Source: Billgrantia saliphila
Lineage (GTDB): Bacteria; Pseudomonadota; Gammaproteobacteria; Pseudomonadales; Halomonadaceae
NCBI RefSeq assembly: GCF_002930105.1
Contig: NZ_PJRN01000001.1
Location: 1-64,000 of the forward strand
Direction: 5' to 3'
Length of the DNA stretch: 64,000 nt
The stretch's first letter is position 1; each line of letters starts with the position of its first letter. Below, in pieces: positions 9,102 to 19,168 of this stretch. The position numbers and the translations under genes were made by a program. The notes beneath the pieces were generated by a model. It was given only the letters and a program-made list of their open reading frames with translations. It was not told where the DNA came from and did no database searches.

Positions 9102-10192
9102 ATCCGATCCGTGATGTTTCCCGTTCCTCCTCGGTCCGCGAGCGTCTGTTGATCGTATGTCCCGGTCGCGGAACCTACAACGCCGCCGAGTGGGGCACGC
9201 TGGGCCGCCATGCCGGTGGCTGCGACTGGCTGGCGCGCTTCGACGGCCAGCGTCGCGAAGCCGACCTGCCGAGTCTGACCGAGTTGGACGGTGAGATTCC
9301 CTTCCGCCAGAGTCTTCACGGTCGAGGTGAGCATGCGTCGCCGCTGATCTACGCCTGTGCCTGGGCCGATTTACTCGCCATCGACCGCGAGCGCTACGAG
9401 ATCGCCGCGGTGACGGGCAATTCCATGGGCTGGTACATTGCCCTGGCGGCGTCGGGCGCCCTGGATCCCGACGAGACGCTGCAGCTGATCGGTACCATGG
9501 GGCGATTGATGCAGGAGACGCTGGCAGGCGGTCAGGTGATCTACCCCTGGGTCGACGAAGCGTGGCGGCCGGACTGGCTGCTACGGCGGGAGTTGCTCGG
9601 ACTGATCGAGCGCATTCACGGCAACGAGGATGCCGAGCTGTACCTGTCCATCGACCTTGGGGGGATGCTGGTGTTCGGCGGCAATGAGGCCGGCCTGGCG
9701 CGGCTGACGAAGGCGCTGGCGCCGCGCGACCGCTTTCCCCTGCGGCTGCATCAGCATGCCGCTTTCCACACGCCCCTGCAGTTCGGTGTCAGGCAGACGG
9801 CGCGCAGACAGCTTTCCGCCGAGCCGTTCCGTGCCCCCGAAGTGCCCTTGATCGACGGTCGCGGTCATGTCTGGACGCCCTGGAGCAGCGATCCTGAGCG
9901 TCTTTGGGACTACACATTGGGCGAGCAACTGGTGGCGCCATACGACTTCACCGCGGCAATCAAGGTTGGAGTGCGCGAATTTGCACCGGATCGCATCGTG
10001 ATACCCGGCCCGGGAGCGACGCTGGGTGGTGCCACGGCTCAAGCCTTGATCCAGCTCGGCTGGCGGGGGCTGGACAGCAAGGCGAGTTTCCAGGCGCAGC
10101 AGGCGCGGGATCCGGTATTGCTGTGCATGGGCATTCCCGAGCAGCGCGAGCGACTCGTCCGCGACACCGAGCCGATGCCGCTCGACGTCTGA
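9098..10192 (+). CDS. Malonyl-CoA:ACP transacylase-like acyltransferase
   Basis: A 364-residue protein of the FabD/acyltransferase fold. The segment LLIVCPGRGTYNAAEW replaces the usual FPGQG opening, GNSMGWYIAL supplies the nucleophile elbow (serine in G-N-S-M-G), and HQHAAFHTPLQ supplies the conserved catalytic histidine region. The family moves acyl groups between CoA and a carrier thiol. The C-terminal half (GPGATLGGATAQALIQLGW) matches the end of FabD-like domains. The start ATG overlaps the stop of the E1 gene, so both are made together. This is not housekeeping FabD, which sits with other fab genes. True acyl donor and acceptor are unknown. Confidence 0.75.
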   Translation: MNPIRDVSRSSSVRERLLIVCPGRGTYNAAEWGTLGRHAGGCDWLARFDGQRREADLPSLTELDGEIPFRQSLHGRGEHASPLIYACAWADLLAIDRERYEIAAVTGNSMGWYIALAASGALDPDETLQLIGTMGRLMQETLAGGQVIYPWVDEAWRPDWLLRRELLGLIERIHGNEDAELYLSIDLGGMLVFGGNEAGLARLTKALAPRDRFPLRLHQHAAFHTPLQFGVRQTARRQLSAEPFRAPEVPLIDGRGHVWTPWSSDPERLWDYTLGEQLVAPYDFTAAIKVGVREFAPDRIVIPGPGATLGGATAQALIQLGWRGLDSKASFQAQQARDPVLLCMGIPEQRERLVRDTEPMPLDV

Positions 10193-10227
10193 GTGCGGCC
10201 GGGCAGGGCCAGGTGGCGCTGTTGAGG

Positions 10228-10704
10228 TCAGATATCCCCCAGACGCTCGTGAAGACGGAGCATGACCTCCACCTCGTGCTCGGGCCGCAGTGGCTCGAGC
10301 CCCATCTCGCCGAACAGCTCGTTGCGTGCGCGGCTCCATTCGCCGACGGTGAGGTCGGGATACAGACTGTCGGCCGGGGCCAGCTCGACGAAGGGATCGA
10401 TGCCGTAAGTATCGAAGAGTCGCCCCAGCGCCGCTTCGTCCGCGCTGACGCCGGCGGTGAACAGGGTGGCGTTGAAGTGATCGCTCTCCAGTTCTCGGAT
10501 CACGTCCAGAGGGCTGGCCCCGAAGCTGTGCAGCTCCTCCATGCTGTAGCCGTTGAGTTCATTGAACTCATCGTCGAGCCAGTCGTCGTCCGGCTGGATC
10601 AGCGTGTGCTTGATGCGACCATCGGGCAGTACCCAGGCGATCGCCAGAGGCAGGTCGTTATCGTTACCGGTCTCCACGGCGATGAATCCGGGAATGTCGG
10701 CCAT
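10228..10704 (-). CDS. Degenerate DnaQ/exonuclease-fold-like protein beside tatD
   Basis: A 158-residue acidic protein without a named family known to me. Its order of elements resembles a DEDD exonuclease domain: FIAVETGNDNDLPLAIAWVLPDG at the ExoI position, then LNGYSMEELHSFGASPLDVI like the usual his-gly-ile and helix region, then NATLFTAGVSADEAALGRLF at the ExoII position. The metal-binding acids are mostly absent (VET where DxE is expected), so activity is unlikely. The gene starts at ATG 10704, one base after the tatD stop, with GGAG upstream, so it is coupled to tatD. The fold is my inference. Confidence 0.6.
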   Translation of the reverse strand: MADIPGFIAVETGNDNDLPLAIAWVLPDGRIKHTLIQPDDDWLDDEFNELNGYSMEELHSFGASPLDVIRELESDHFNATLFTAGVSADEAALGRLFDTYGIDPFVELAPADSLYPDLTVGEWSRARNELFGEMGLEPLRPEHEVEVMLRLHERLGDI

Positions 10705-10705
10705 A

Positions 10706-11602
10706 TCAGGACTCCTTCTGCTGGGCATGGCCAGGGTTAATCGCGCCGTCGCCTGCCGGCAGGCGAAAGAAGGCCCGGGCGGTGTCGTGGGTGGCGCGGG
10801 CAAGGGTGGCGTCGTCATCGCCGCGCCAGTGGGCGATCTCGCGTACGATCCAGGGCAGGAGCGACGGCTCGTTGCGTCTGCCCTTGAGTTTGGCAGGCAA
10901 ATTGCGCGGCAGCAGGTAGGGGGAGTCGGTTTCCACCATCATCCGCTCAAGCGGAATCTCCCCGACCAGCTCGCGCAGGTGATGTCCGCGCCGTTCGTCG
11001 CAGATCCAGCCGGTCAGACCGATGTGCAGGTCCATGTCGAGATAGCTGAAGAGCGTCTCGCGGTCGGCGGTGAAGCAATGGATGACCGCGTCGACGATAT
11101 CGTCGCGCCAGGCGCGCAGCATCTCGTTCATGCGTCGACCGGCATCGCGTTCATGCAGGAACAGGGGCTTGCCGCTCTCGGCCGCGAGCCCCAGTTGAGC
11201 TTCGAAGGCACGCTCCTGCTCGGCCGGAGTCGAGAAGTTGCGGTTGAAGTCGAGACCGCATTCGCCCACGGCCACCACCTCGGGGAGTCGATGCAATTCG
11301 CGCATGGCCGAGGCCAGCGCGCTATCCCAGCCGCTGGCATCGTGCGGATGCACGCCGGCGGTGGCGTAGAGTCCCGTAACGCGACGCGCCAGCTCAACCG
11401 CCTGCTCGGCATGGGCGAGGTCGGTGCCGGTAACGATCAGCGTGGTGACATTGGCGGCTCGTGCGCGACCCAGCACGGCATCGAAATCCCGGTCGAAGCT
11501 GGCATGAGTCAGGTTGGCGCCGATATCCGCCAGCGGGGCGGGAGAGCGAAACTGCAGCGCCTCGGGGAGAAAATCATCGAAGGGCGCGGTCGGGTCGGCC
11601 AA
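10706..11602 (-). CDS. TatD family metal-dependent deoxyribonuclease
   Basis: A 298-residue TIM-barrel hydrolase of the TatD family (3'-5' exonuclease and AP-endonuclease-type activities are known in the family). Metal ligands are seen in VGECGLDFNRNFS, KPLFLHERDA, VIHCFTADRE and VETDSPYLLPRN. I chose the TTG at 11602: it has a perfect AAAGGAG seven bases upstream, whereas the upstream ATG at 11662 would add 20 unconserved residues and lie close to the uup start. The barrel begins with LADIGANLTH, where the first metal histidine of HxH is replaced (GAN), a common variant of the family. Confidence 0.88.
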   Translation of the reverse strand: MADPTAPFDDFLPEALQFRSPAPLADIGANLTHASFDRDFDAVLGRARAANVTTLIVTGTDLAHAEQAVELARRVTGLYATAGVHPHDASGWDSALASAMRELHRLPEVVAVGECGLDFNRNFSTPAEQERAFEAQLGLAAESGKPLFLHERDAGRRMNEMLRAWRDDIVDAVIHCFTADRETLFSYLDMDLHIGLTGWICDERRGHHLRELVGEIPLERMMVETDSPYLLPRNLPAKLKGRRNEPSLLPWIVREIAHWRGDDDATLARATHDTARAFFRLPAGDGAINPGHAQQKES

Positions 11603-11702
11603 AACGGAGCTCCTTTGTCTGTCTGATGCGCATTGTAGCCGCCACCACGCCGGCTCGGCCATGCGTTACACTAGGCGCCTGTATGACTAACGAGGTGAAC
11701 GC

Positions 11703-13625
11703 GTGACCCTGCTACGTCTGGAACGGTTGCAACTGGCCTATGGCAACCATGTTTTGCTCAATGGGGCCGACCTGGTGCTGGAAAAAGGGGAACGGCTGGC
11801 GCTGGTGGGGCGCAACGGCACCGGCAAGTCGACCTTGCTCAAGCTGGTGGCTGGCGAGATCCTCCCCGACGATGGCAGCATCTGGCGCGCCCCTGGGTTG
11901 AAGATCGGGGTGCTGGAGCAGGACCTGCCCACCGCCTCCGGCGAGACCATCTTCGACGTGGTTGCCCAAGGGTTGCCCCAGGCCGGCGAGCTGCTCGCCG
12001 AATATCACCATCTCGTCCAGTCCACCGATCCCGATATGAAGCGCATGGCAACGCTGCAGAGTCGACTCGAGGCTATCGACGGCTGGTCCTTCCATCAGCG
12101 CATCGACGTGGTGCTGACCCGCTTGGGATTGCCGGCCGACGATCTGATGAGTTCGCTGTCCGGCGGCTGGCGGCGGCGAGTGGCGCTGGCTCGGGCGCTG
12201 GTGGCCGAGCCCGACCTGCTGCTGCTCGACGAGCCCACCAACCATCTGGATCTGGATACCATTGCCTGGCTGGAGGAGCAGCTGCTCGACTTCAACGGGG
12301 CGGTGCTGTTCATCACCCATGACCGTGCCTTCCTGTCGAAGCTGGCGACGACGATCCTCGAGCTCGACCGCGGTCGGCTGGGACGTTACCCCGGCGACTA
12401 TGCGGCGTACCAGCGGCAGAAAACCCACGAATTGGAAATCGAAGCGCGTGAAAGCGCGGAATTCGACAAGAAGCTCGCCCAGGAAGAGGCGTGGATACGC
12501 CAAGGCATCAAGGCCCGGCGAACCCGCAACGAAGGCCGCGTTCGCGCACTGGAGCAGCTGCGACGCGAACGCAGTCAGCGGCGCGAGGTCCAGGGGCGGG
12601 CCAGCTTCGGTGTCGACAGCGGCGAGCGCAGCGGCAAACGCGTGGTCGAGCTGATCGATGTGACCCATCGTTTCGGCGACGAGACGATTATTCGCGACCT
12701 CTCGCTGGAGATTCAGCGCGGCGACCGCATCGGCCTGATCGGGCGCAACGGTGCCGGCAAGACCACGCTGCTCAAGATCCTGCTGGGTGAGCTGGAGCCC
12801 AGCGAGGGCAAGGTGCGCCTGGGCACCAATATCAAGGTGGCCTACTTCGACCAGCTGCGAGCGGGTCTCGAGCCGGAGAAGAGCGTCTACGACAACGTTG
12901 CCCAGGGCAGTGACCGAATCACCGTCGGCGGCAAGGATCGGCACGTCATCAGCTATCTGCAGGACTTCCTGTTCACTCCCGAGCGGGCGCGTCAACCGGT
13001 CAAGGCACTCTCCGGTGGCGAGTCGAACCGGCTTTTGCTGGCGCGGTTGTTCACCCAGCCCGCCAACGTGCTGGTGCTCGACGAGCCCACCAACGATCTC
13101 GACGTCGAGACGCTGGAGCTGCTCGAGGAGCTGTTGCTCGACTTCGATGGCACGCTGCTGCTGGTTTCCCACGATCGCGCTTTCATGGACAACGTGGTCA
13201 CCGGAGTTCTCGCCTTCGAGGGCGACGGCGTGGTGCGCGAATACGTCGGCGGCTACAGCGACTGGGTGCGCCAGGGCGGCAAGCTGCCGCCGGCGCCTTG
13301 GGAGGGGGCGGCGCGTCAGCAGGTGGAACCGACCGCTGAGCCTCAAGCAACGGCCAAGGCGTCCGTATCGGTATCGTCGTCGGCGAAAAAGCCCGCCAAA
13401 CTCTCCTACAAGCTGCAGCGTGAGCTGGACGCGCTGCCGACCGAGATCGAAAGGCTCGAAGCCGAGGTGGCGGCACTTGAAGCGAGGGTCGCCGATCCGG
13501 CGTTCTACCAACAGGATGCCGACAGCGTGGCGGAGACGCTTCAAGCCATGAGCGACAGACAGACGGAGCTCGACGCCGCCATGGAACGCTGGATGGAGCT
13601 CGAGGCACTGGCGGCGGGAGAGTAA
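11703..13625 (+). CDS. uup: ABC-F ATPase Uup
   Basis: A 640-residue soluble ABC-F protein with two ATPase domains: Walker A GRNGTGKST and GRNGAGKTT, signatures LSGGWRRR and LSGGESNR, Walker B LLLDEPTNHLD and LVLDEPTNDLD. The linker between them has the charged arm typical of ABC-F factors. The C-terminal stretch from KKPAKLSYKLQRELDALP onward is a coiled coil that binds DNA or branched structures in Uup. ABC-F proteins act on ribosomes, and Uup also affects replication-associated recombination and transposon excision. Start is GTG 11703 with a GAGG ten bases upstream. Confidence 0.92.
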   Translation: MTLLRLERLQLAYGNHVLLNGADLVLEKGERLALVGRNGTGKSTLLKLVAGEILPDDGSIWRAPGLKIGVLEQDLPTASGETIFDVVAQGLPQAGELLAEYHHLVQSTDPDMKRMATLQSRLEAIDGWSFHQRIDVVLTRLGLPADDLMSSLSGGWRRRVALARALVAEPDLLLLDEPTNHLDLDTIAWLEEQLLDFNGAVLFITHDRAFLSKLATTILELDRGRLGRYPGDYAAYQRQKTHELEIEARESAEFDKKLAQEEAWIRQGIKARRTRNEGRVRALEQLRRERSQRREVQGRASFGVDSGERSGKRVVELIDVTHRFGDETIIRDLSLEIQRGDRIGLIGRNGAGKTTLLKILLGELEPSEGKVRLGTNIKVAYFDQLRAGLEPEKSVYDNVAQGSDRITVGGKDRHVISYLQDFLFTPERARQPVKALSGGESNRLLLARLFTQPANVLVLDEPTNDLDVETLELLEELLLDFDGTLLLVSHDRAFMDNVVTGVLAFEGDGVVREYVGGYSDWVRQGGKLPPAPWEGAARQQVEPTAEPQATAKASVSVSSSAKKPAKLSYKLQRELDALPTEIERLEAEVAALEARVADPAFYQQDADSVAETLQAMSDRQTELDAAMERWMELEALAAGE

Positions 13626-13677
13626 CGCCGCAAGCCGAGAAGCAAGCTTGCTTTGCGCGGGCTCTAGTTGGGATACG

Positions 13678-13704
13678 CTGGCCGCCGGGTACCTCGGCGG
13701 CCAG
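13678..13704. terminator. Hairpin between convergent uup and the stress protein gene
   Basis: A perfect 10-bp GC-rich stem (13678-13687 with 13695-13704) and 7-base loop lies between two genes that converge. No T tract follows on either strand, so it may be an RNA-stabilising or weak bidirectional termination element. Confidence 0.45.
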
Positions 13705-13721
13705 TGTGATATCGGCAGGGA

Positions 13722-14177
13722 TTATTCGGCGCTCTGTTCGCCTTTCTTGCCCACCCGCACCGCGAGCACGTCGCACTGGGCGCCGTGCAGCACGCCGGTG
13801 GAGGTGGAGCCGAGCAGCAGGGCGAAGCCATGGCGGCCATGGGAGCCTACCACGATTAAATCGACATCGTTCTCGTCGGCGAAACGATGGATCTCGGTAT
13901 CGGGCATGCCCACGACAACGTGCTGGTTCTCCTTCGCCACGTGAGGATCGGCGATCTCGGCCAGGCGCTGCTTGGCATGCTCGTCGAGTTGATCCTGGAT
14001 ACTGGTCAGATCCATGGGGATGTCACCGCCGTAGGCGAAGCCCAGCGGCTCCAGCGTGTGCATGATCGACAGCTTCGCCTGGTTGCGCTCGGCGATCTGC
14101 ATGGCGCGCTCAAGGATTCTGTGAGAATCCTTGGTCAGGTCGACGGCGACCAGGATATGGCGATACTCATTGCTCAT
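13722..14177 (-). CDS. Universal stress protein (UspA family)
   Basis: A 151-residue single UspA domain. It opens with YRHILVAVDLTKDSHRILE and ends with DLIVVGSHGRHGFALLLGST followed by CDVLAVRV. The glycine-rich loop GSHG...GST resembles the nucleotide-binding loop but with eight rather than nine residues between the second glycine and G-S, as in the UspA subgroup of pseudomonads. Such cytoplasmic proteins accumulate during starvation and other stress. The start has AGGAG seven bases upstream. It is monocistronic and convergent with uup. Confidence 0.92.
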   Translation of the reverse strand: MSNEYRHILVAVDLTKDSHRILERAMQIAERNQAKLSIMHTLEPLGFAYGGDIPMDLTSIQDQLDEHAKQRLAEIADPHVAKENQHVVVGMPDTEIHRFADENDVDLIVVGSHGRHGFALLLGSTSTGVLHGAQCDVLAVRVGKKGEQSAE

Positions 14178-14278
14178 GGCAGACTCCTGCGAAACGGCAC
14201 GATGTATTTGTCATGTCTTCACTCTAGGACGCCTGTCGTGTCAAGACAACGACTTGCGTCAAGAATCAGGAGATACTG

Positions 14279-14833
14279 ATGGTCTGGTTGATGATACTGC
14301 TGGTGCTGATGCTGATGGTGGGGCCGGTCATGTGGTTGCGGCCCGGTCCGCGTCAGCGACGCATCGTGCCGCTGCGCAATGCGGCGAACAAGGCGGGAGT
14401 CAAGGTGGCGCTGGAGAAGCCGCCGCTGCATGACACGAACACGGCCATGCCGGCTTATCGCTGGTACTTTCCGGCCGAGGCGCCCGGACCACGGTTCGTG
14501 CTGGTCCGCGATAGCGAGGCCAGTGAAGTATTGAAGTTCTACCAAGGTGACTGGCGCTGGCGCATCGAGCCATTGAGGCTGCTGCCCGCAGAAGCCCGGG
14601 AGACGCTCGCATCGCTGCTGAGTCGACTGCCTCAGGACGCCTTGGTAGTGGAATCCAGCGAGGCGGCCCTTACTCTCTGGTGGTGGGAGTCGCAGGGTGC
14701 CGAACGTTTTCTGACCTACGAAGCCGATTTCCGACGGTTGCGCGATGCCTTGGCGGGGCATGCCGACCGCCCTCAGCCGAGCCGCTTTTTATCTCAAGAG
14801 CCCGGCGAGACTCCGAAGCCTGACGAGGAATAA
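14279..14833 (+). CDS. Single-pass membrane protein of unknown function
   Basis: A 184-residue protein with one N-terminal hydrophobic segment (residues 2-20) followed by a basic stretch (RPGPRQRRIVPLRNAANKAG), so the soluble remainder most likely stays in the cytoplasm. The middle has the sequence RWYFPAEAPGPRFVLVRDSE and a tryptophan-rich patch TLWWWESQG. The C-terminal tail is proline- and acid-rich and disordered. I do not recognise a functional family; short proteins of this kind in Halomonas are sometimes labelled YajC-like on the first segment alone. Ribosome binding site AGGAG is good. Confidence 0.6.
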   Translation: MVWLMILLVLMLMVGPVMWLRPGPRQRRIVPLRNAANKAGVKVALEKPPLHDTNTAMPAYRWYFPAEAPGPRFVLVRDSEASEVLKFYQGDWRWRIEPLRLLPAEARETLASLLSRLPQDALVVESSEAALTLWWWESQGAERFLTYEADFRRLRDALAGHADRPQPSRFLSQEPGETPKPDEE

Positions 14834-14840
14834 GTTGCGC

Positions 14841-15284
14841 TCATGCCTCGCTCTCCCTGGCTTGAATCTCCAAGCCGTTGTTCTCGATATGGGCCAGCAG
14901 AGCGTCTAGCTGCCGGACATCATCCTCGCTGAGGCCGGCCAGCATTTCGCGTCTCGCCTGGGTCACTACCTCGTCGATCCGCTCGAGCAGTGGGGTTGCC
15001 TCGGGAGTCAGGAAGACCCGCTTGGTACGGCGATCCTGCTCGCAGGGGCGCCGCTCGATAAGGCCCTGCTCCGAAAGCTGGTCCAGGGTTCGCACCAGTG
15101 AAGGAGCCTCCACGCCGATGGCGCGCGCCAAGTCGCACTGGGGCTGGCCGTCGCCGAGCCGCCACAGGTGATAAAGCGTGATCCAGCGAGTCTGGGTCAG
15201 GCCCAGAGGGGCCAGCCGCCGGTCGATCACGGCCCGCCATAGACGTGGCAGACGGGAGAGACGAAATCCGATGTTCTGGTGCAT
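14841..15284 (-). CDS. MarR/SlyA family transcriptional regulator
   Basis: A 147-residue winged-helix protein close to SlyA. Recognition elements are LTQTRWITLYHLWRLGDGQ, the helix-turn-helix CDLARAIGVEAPSLVRTLDQ and the wing ERRPCEQDRRTKRVFLTPE, with flanking helices for dimerisation. SlyA-type proteins counter H-NS silencing or answer to aromatic ligands. Start ATG 15284 has GGAG five bases upstream; the in-frame TTG four codons earlier is less likely. Its 3' end nearly abuts the convergent membrane protein gene. It is divergent from fadB but separated by 353 bp. Confidence 0.9.
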   Translation of the reverse strand: MHQNIGFRLSRLPRLWRAVIDRRLAPLGLTQTRWITLYHLWRLGDGQPQCDLARAIGVEAPSLVRTLDQLSEQGLIERRPCEQDRRTKRVFLTPEATPLLERIDEVVTQARREMLAGLSEDDVRQLDALLAHIENNGLEIQARESEA

Positions 15285-15637
15285 GGGGCTCCGCAAGGAA
15301 AGCGTTGAATTAGCCGAATTGTCCGGACCCCTTGCGTGTAATGCAACACGTGCGGCTCGCCGTCTTGACCTGCCTCAGACGTGTTCCCGGTAACACGGTG
15401 AGTCTGGGGATGCGCTGGGGCCGAGAGGTTCGCTCGAGGGTCTATGCTTCGGCGAGAGTCTGACGCACATGTCGATCCACTCCGATTGCCATGCCCTTGA
15501 TTGCCTTTATCCGTCGCGGTAAGTCGCATCTTGGGCTTGACGTGCTGCCCGGAGTGCACCAAGCTTTCCGAAATCAAACGGCCGTATGAATCTTGGGCAC
15601 TCCTCCAACGCCAACTTCTCTGTGTGGAGATTCGTGG
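15285..15637. other. Regulatory gap between the MarR gene and fadB
   Basis: This 353-bp non-coding stretch separates two divergent transcription units. No open frame in it looks like a gene. Its 3' part holds a PsrA-like site, described separately, and a ribosome binding site (GGAG, 15625-15628) for fadB. I could not place a clear sigma-70 promoter. Confidence 0.5.
15575..15588. promoter_or_regulatory. PsrA-like operator upstream of fadB
   Basis: CAAAC-GGCC-GTATG is one mismatch away from the dyad CAAAC-N4-GTTTG bound by PsrA, the TetR-type repressor of fadBA in Pseudomonas that is released by long-chain fatty acids. It ends 49 bp before the fadB start. The psrA gene is not in this window, so regulation by it is an inference. 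Confidence 0.4.
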
Positions 15638-17815
15638 ATGATCTATCAAGGCAACGCCATCACGGTGGCACGCAACGGCGATGACGTCGCCATGCTCACC
15701 TTCGACCTCAAGGACGAATCCATCAACAAGCTATCCAGCGCGGTGGTGGCCGAGCTGGATGAGGCCGTGCAGGCGATTCGGGCCGAGAGTGGCCTCAAGG
15801 GGCTCGTCATCGGCAGCGGCAAGGATGTCTTCATCGTCGGCGCCGACATCACGGAGTTTCATGGGCTGTTCGAGAAGGGTGAAGAGTACCTGGTCGAGAT
15901 GAACCTCAAGGTTCACGATATCTTCAATGCTATCGAGGATCTGCCGTTCCCCACCGTGACGGCGATCAATGGTCTGGCACTGGGTGGCGGCTGCGAAGTG
16001 ACGCTGACCACCGATTTCCGCATCATGAGCGACAACGCCAAGATCGGTCTGCCCGAGACCAAGCTCGGTATTCTTCCCGGCTGGGGGGGCTGTGTGCGTT
16101 TGCCACGCTTGATCGGCTCCGACAACGCCGTCGAATGGATCGCGGGCGGTACCGAGAATCGCGCCGACGCAGCACTCAAGGTGGGAGCCGTGGACGCCGT
16201 GGTGTCGCGTGAGCAGCTCGAGGCAGCAGCGCTGGACATCCTGGCGCGGGCCAGCGCCGGCGAACTCGACTATCAGGCGCGGCGCGCCGAGAAGACCGGG
16301 CCGCTCAAGCTCAATGCCATCGAGCAGATGATGGCCTTCGAGACCGCCAAGGGCTACGTGGCCGGCAAAGCGGGGCCGCACTACCCGGCGCCGATCGAGG
16401 CGATCAAGGTGATACAGAAGGGCGCCGGCGAAGAGCGAGCCCGCGCCCAGGCCATCGAGGCCAAGGCCTTCGCCAAGCTGGCGCTGACCGATGTCTGCTA
16501 CAACCTGGTGGGGCTGTTCCTCAACGACCAGGTCGTCAAGAAGAAGGCTGGCAAGTACGAGAAGCAGGCCAAGGCAGTGAAGCAGACGGCGGTGCTGGGT
16601 GCCGGCATCATGGGTGGCGGCATCGCCTACCAGAGCGCCTCCAAGGGCACGCCGATCCTGATGAAGGACATCAAGGAAGAAGCCATCGAGCTGGGCCTGA
16701 AGGAGTCGCGCAAGCTGTTCGCCAAGCAGGTGGAACGCGGCAAGCTCTCCACCGAGCAGATGGCCGAGAAGCTGACCCATATCCGTCCCACCCTCTCCTA
16801 CGGCGATTTCGGCCATGTCGACCTGGTGGTCGAGGCGGTGGTCGAGAACCCCAAGGTCAAGGACGCAGTGCTGAGCGAGGTGGAAGGGCTGGTTGGCGAG
16901 GACACCATCCTCACTTCCAACACCTCCACCATCTCGATCACGCGCCTGGCCCAGAACCTCAAGCGTCCCGAAAACTTCTGCGGCATGCATTTCTTCAACC
17001 CCGTGCACCGCATGCCGCTGGTGGAGGTCATCCGCGGCGAGAAGACCGGTGACGCCGCCGTGGCCGCCACCGTGGCCTACGCCCGCGCCATGGGCAAGAC
17101 GCCGATCGTGGTCAACGACTGTCCCGGCTTTTTGGTCAATCGCGTGCTGTTTCCCTATTTCGGCGGCTTCAGCCTGCTGGTCGAGCAGGGCGCCGACTTT
17201 CAGCGCGTCGACAAGGTAATGGAGAAGTTCGGCTGGCCCATGGGGCCCGCTTACCTGCTCGACGTGGTGGGAATGGACACCGCCGTGCACGCCAACGAGG
17301 TGATGGCCGAAGGTTTCCCCGATCGCATGGCCCAGGGGGGTAAGAGTGGCGGCAAGACGGCGATCCAGGCGATGTACGAGAACGACCGCCTGGGGCAGAA
17401 GAACGCAAAAGGTTTCTACGCCTACGAAGAAGACAAGAAAGGCAAGCCGAAGAAGGTCAGCGACGAGGCGGCTCATGCGCTGGTCAAGCAGGTCATGAAG
17501 GAAGAAAAGGAATTTTCCGACGAGGACATCGTCGCGCGCATGATGGTGCCGCTGTGCCTGGAGACCGTGCGCTGCCTGGAGGATGGTATCGTCGCCACGC
17601 CCGCCGAGGCCGACATGGCGCTGATCTACGGCATCGGCTTTCCGCCGTTCCGGGGCGGCGCGCTGCGCTACATCGATGCCATGGGCGTGGCCGAGTTCGT
17701 CAAATTGGCTGACGGCCTCGCCGAAGAACTGGGGCCGCTGTATGCGCCCACCGACAAGCTGCGCCAGATGGCCGATTCCGGCGAGCGTTTCTATTCCAAC
17801 CAGGCCCGGGGCTGA
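15638..17815 (+). CDS. fadB: Fatty acid oxidation complex subunit alpha FadB
   Basis: A 725-residue multifunctional beta-oxidation enzyme. The N-terminal crotonase domain ([14 protein letters not shown] and [17 protein letters not shown], with the catalytic glutamate in [14 protein letters not shown]) hydrates enoyl-CoA. The middle NAD-binding domain starts with [17 protein letters not shown], and the dehydrogenase active region is [17 protein letters not shown]. Length and order match FadB. ATG 15638 begins the family's MIYQGN start and has GGAG upstream. It forms an operon with fadA 28 bp downstream; the two proteins make the alpha2-beta2 complex. Confidence 0.97.
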   Translation: MIYQGNAITVARNGDDVAMLTFDLKDESINKLSSAVVAELDEAVQAIRAESGLKGLVIGSGKDVFIVGADITEFHGLFEKGEEYLVEMNLKVHDIFNAIEDLPFPTVTAINGLALGGGCEVTLTTDFRIMSDNAKIGLPETKLGILPGWGGCVRLPRLIGSDNAVEWIAGGTENRADAALKVGAVDAVVSREQLEAAALDILARASAGELDYQARRAEKTGPLKLNAIEQMMAFETAKGYVAGKAGPHYPAPIEAIKVIQKGAGEERARAQAIEAKAFAKLALTDVCYNLVGLFLNDQVVKKKAGKYEKQAKAVKQTAVLGAGIMGGGIAYQSASKGTPILMKDIKEEAIELGLKESRKLFAKQVERGKLSTEQMAEKLTHIRPTLSYGDFGHVDLVVEAVVENPKVKDAVLSEVEGLVGEDTILTSNTSTISITRLAQNLKRPENFCGMHFFNPVHRMPLVEVIRGEKTGDAAVAATVAYARAMGKTPIVVNDCPGFLVNRVLFPYFGGFSLLVEQGADFQRVDKVMEKFGWPMGPAYLLDVVGMDTAVHANEVMAEGFPDRMAQGGKSGGKTAIQAMYENDRLGQKNAKGFYAYEEDKKGKPKKVSDEAAHALVKQVMKEEKEFSDEDIVARMMVPLCLETVRCLEDGIVATPAEADMALIYGIGFPPFRGGALRYIDAMGVAEFVKLADGLAEELGPLYAPTDKLRQMADSGERFYSNQARG

Positions 17816-17837
17816 ACCCACCACGATCAGGAGGTGA

Positions 17838-19022
<1,185 letters not shown>

Positions 19023-19039
19023 GCACTTTCGTCGCCGGC

Positions 19040-19069
19040 GGCCTCGTACTTACGTGCGGGGCCGTTTTC
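19040..19069 (+). terminator. Terminator of the fadBA operon
   Basis: An 11-bp stem (19040-19050 with 19055-19065, two G-T pairs) with loop TTAC runs into TTTTCATTT, a textbook intrinsic terminator 18 bp after the fadA stop codon. Confidence 0.9.
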
Positions 19070-19168
19070 ATTTGTGGCGTTAACGTTCTGGTAGACGAAC
19101 AATAAGATTCATTGCGGGTAAGTCATACTCGGCATACCCGGGGATGCTTCCAAGGCCTGGCCGGCGCG

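Noticed and set aside
11712-13544. 610-codon open frame antisense to uup
   Set aside because: It is the shadow of a GC-rich coding frame; its translation is full of His and Gln runs typical of antisense reading and has no ribosome binding site or family match.
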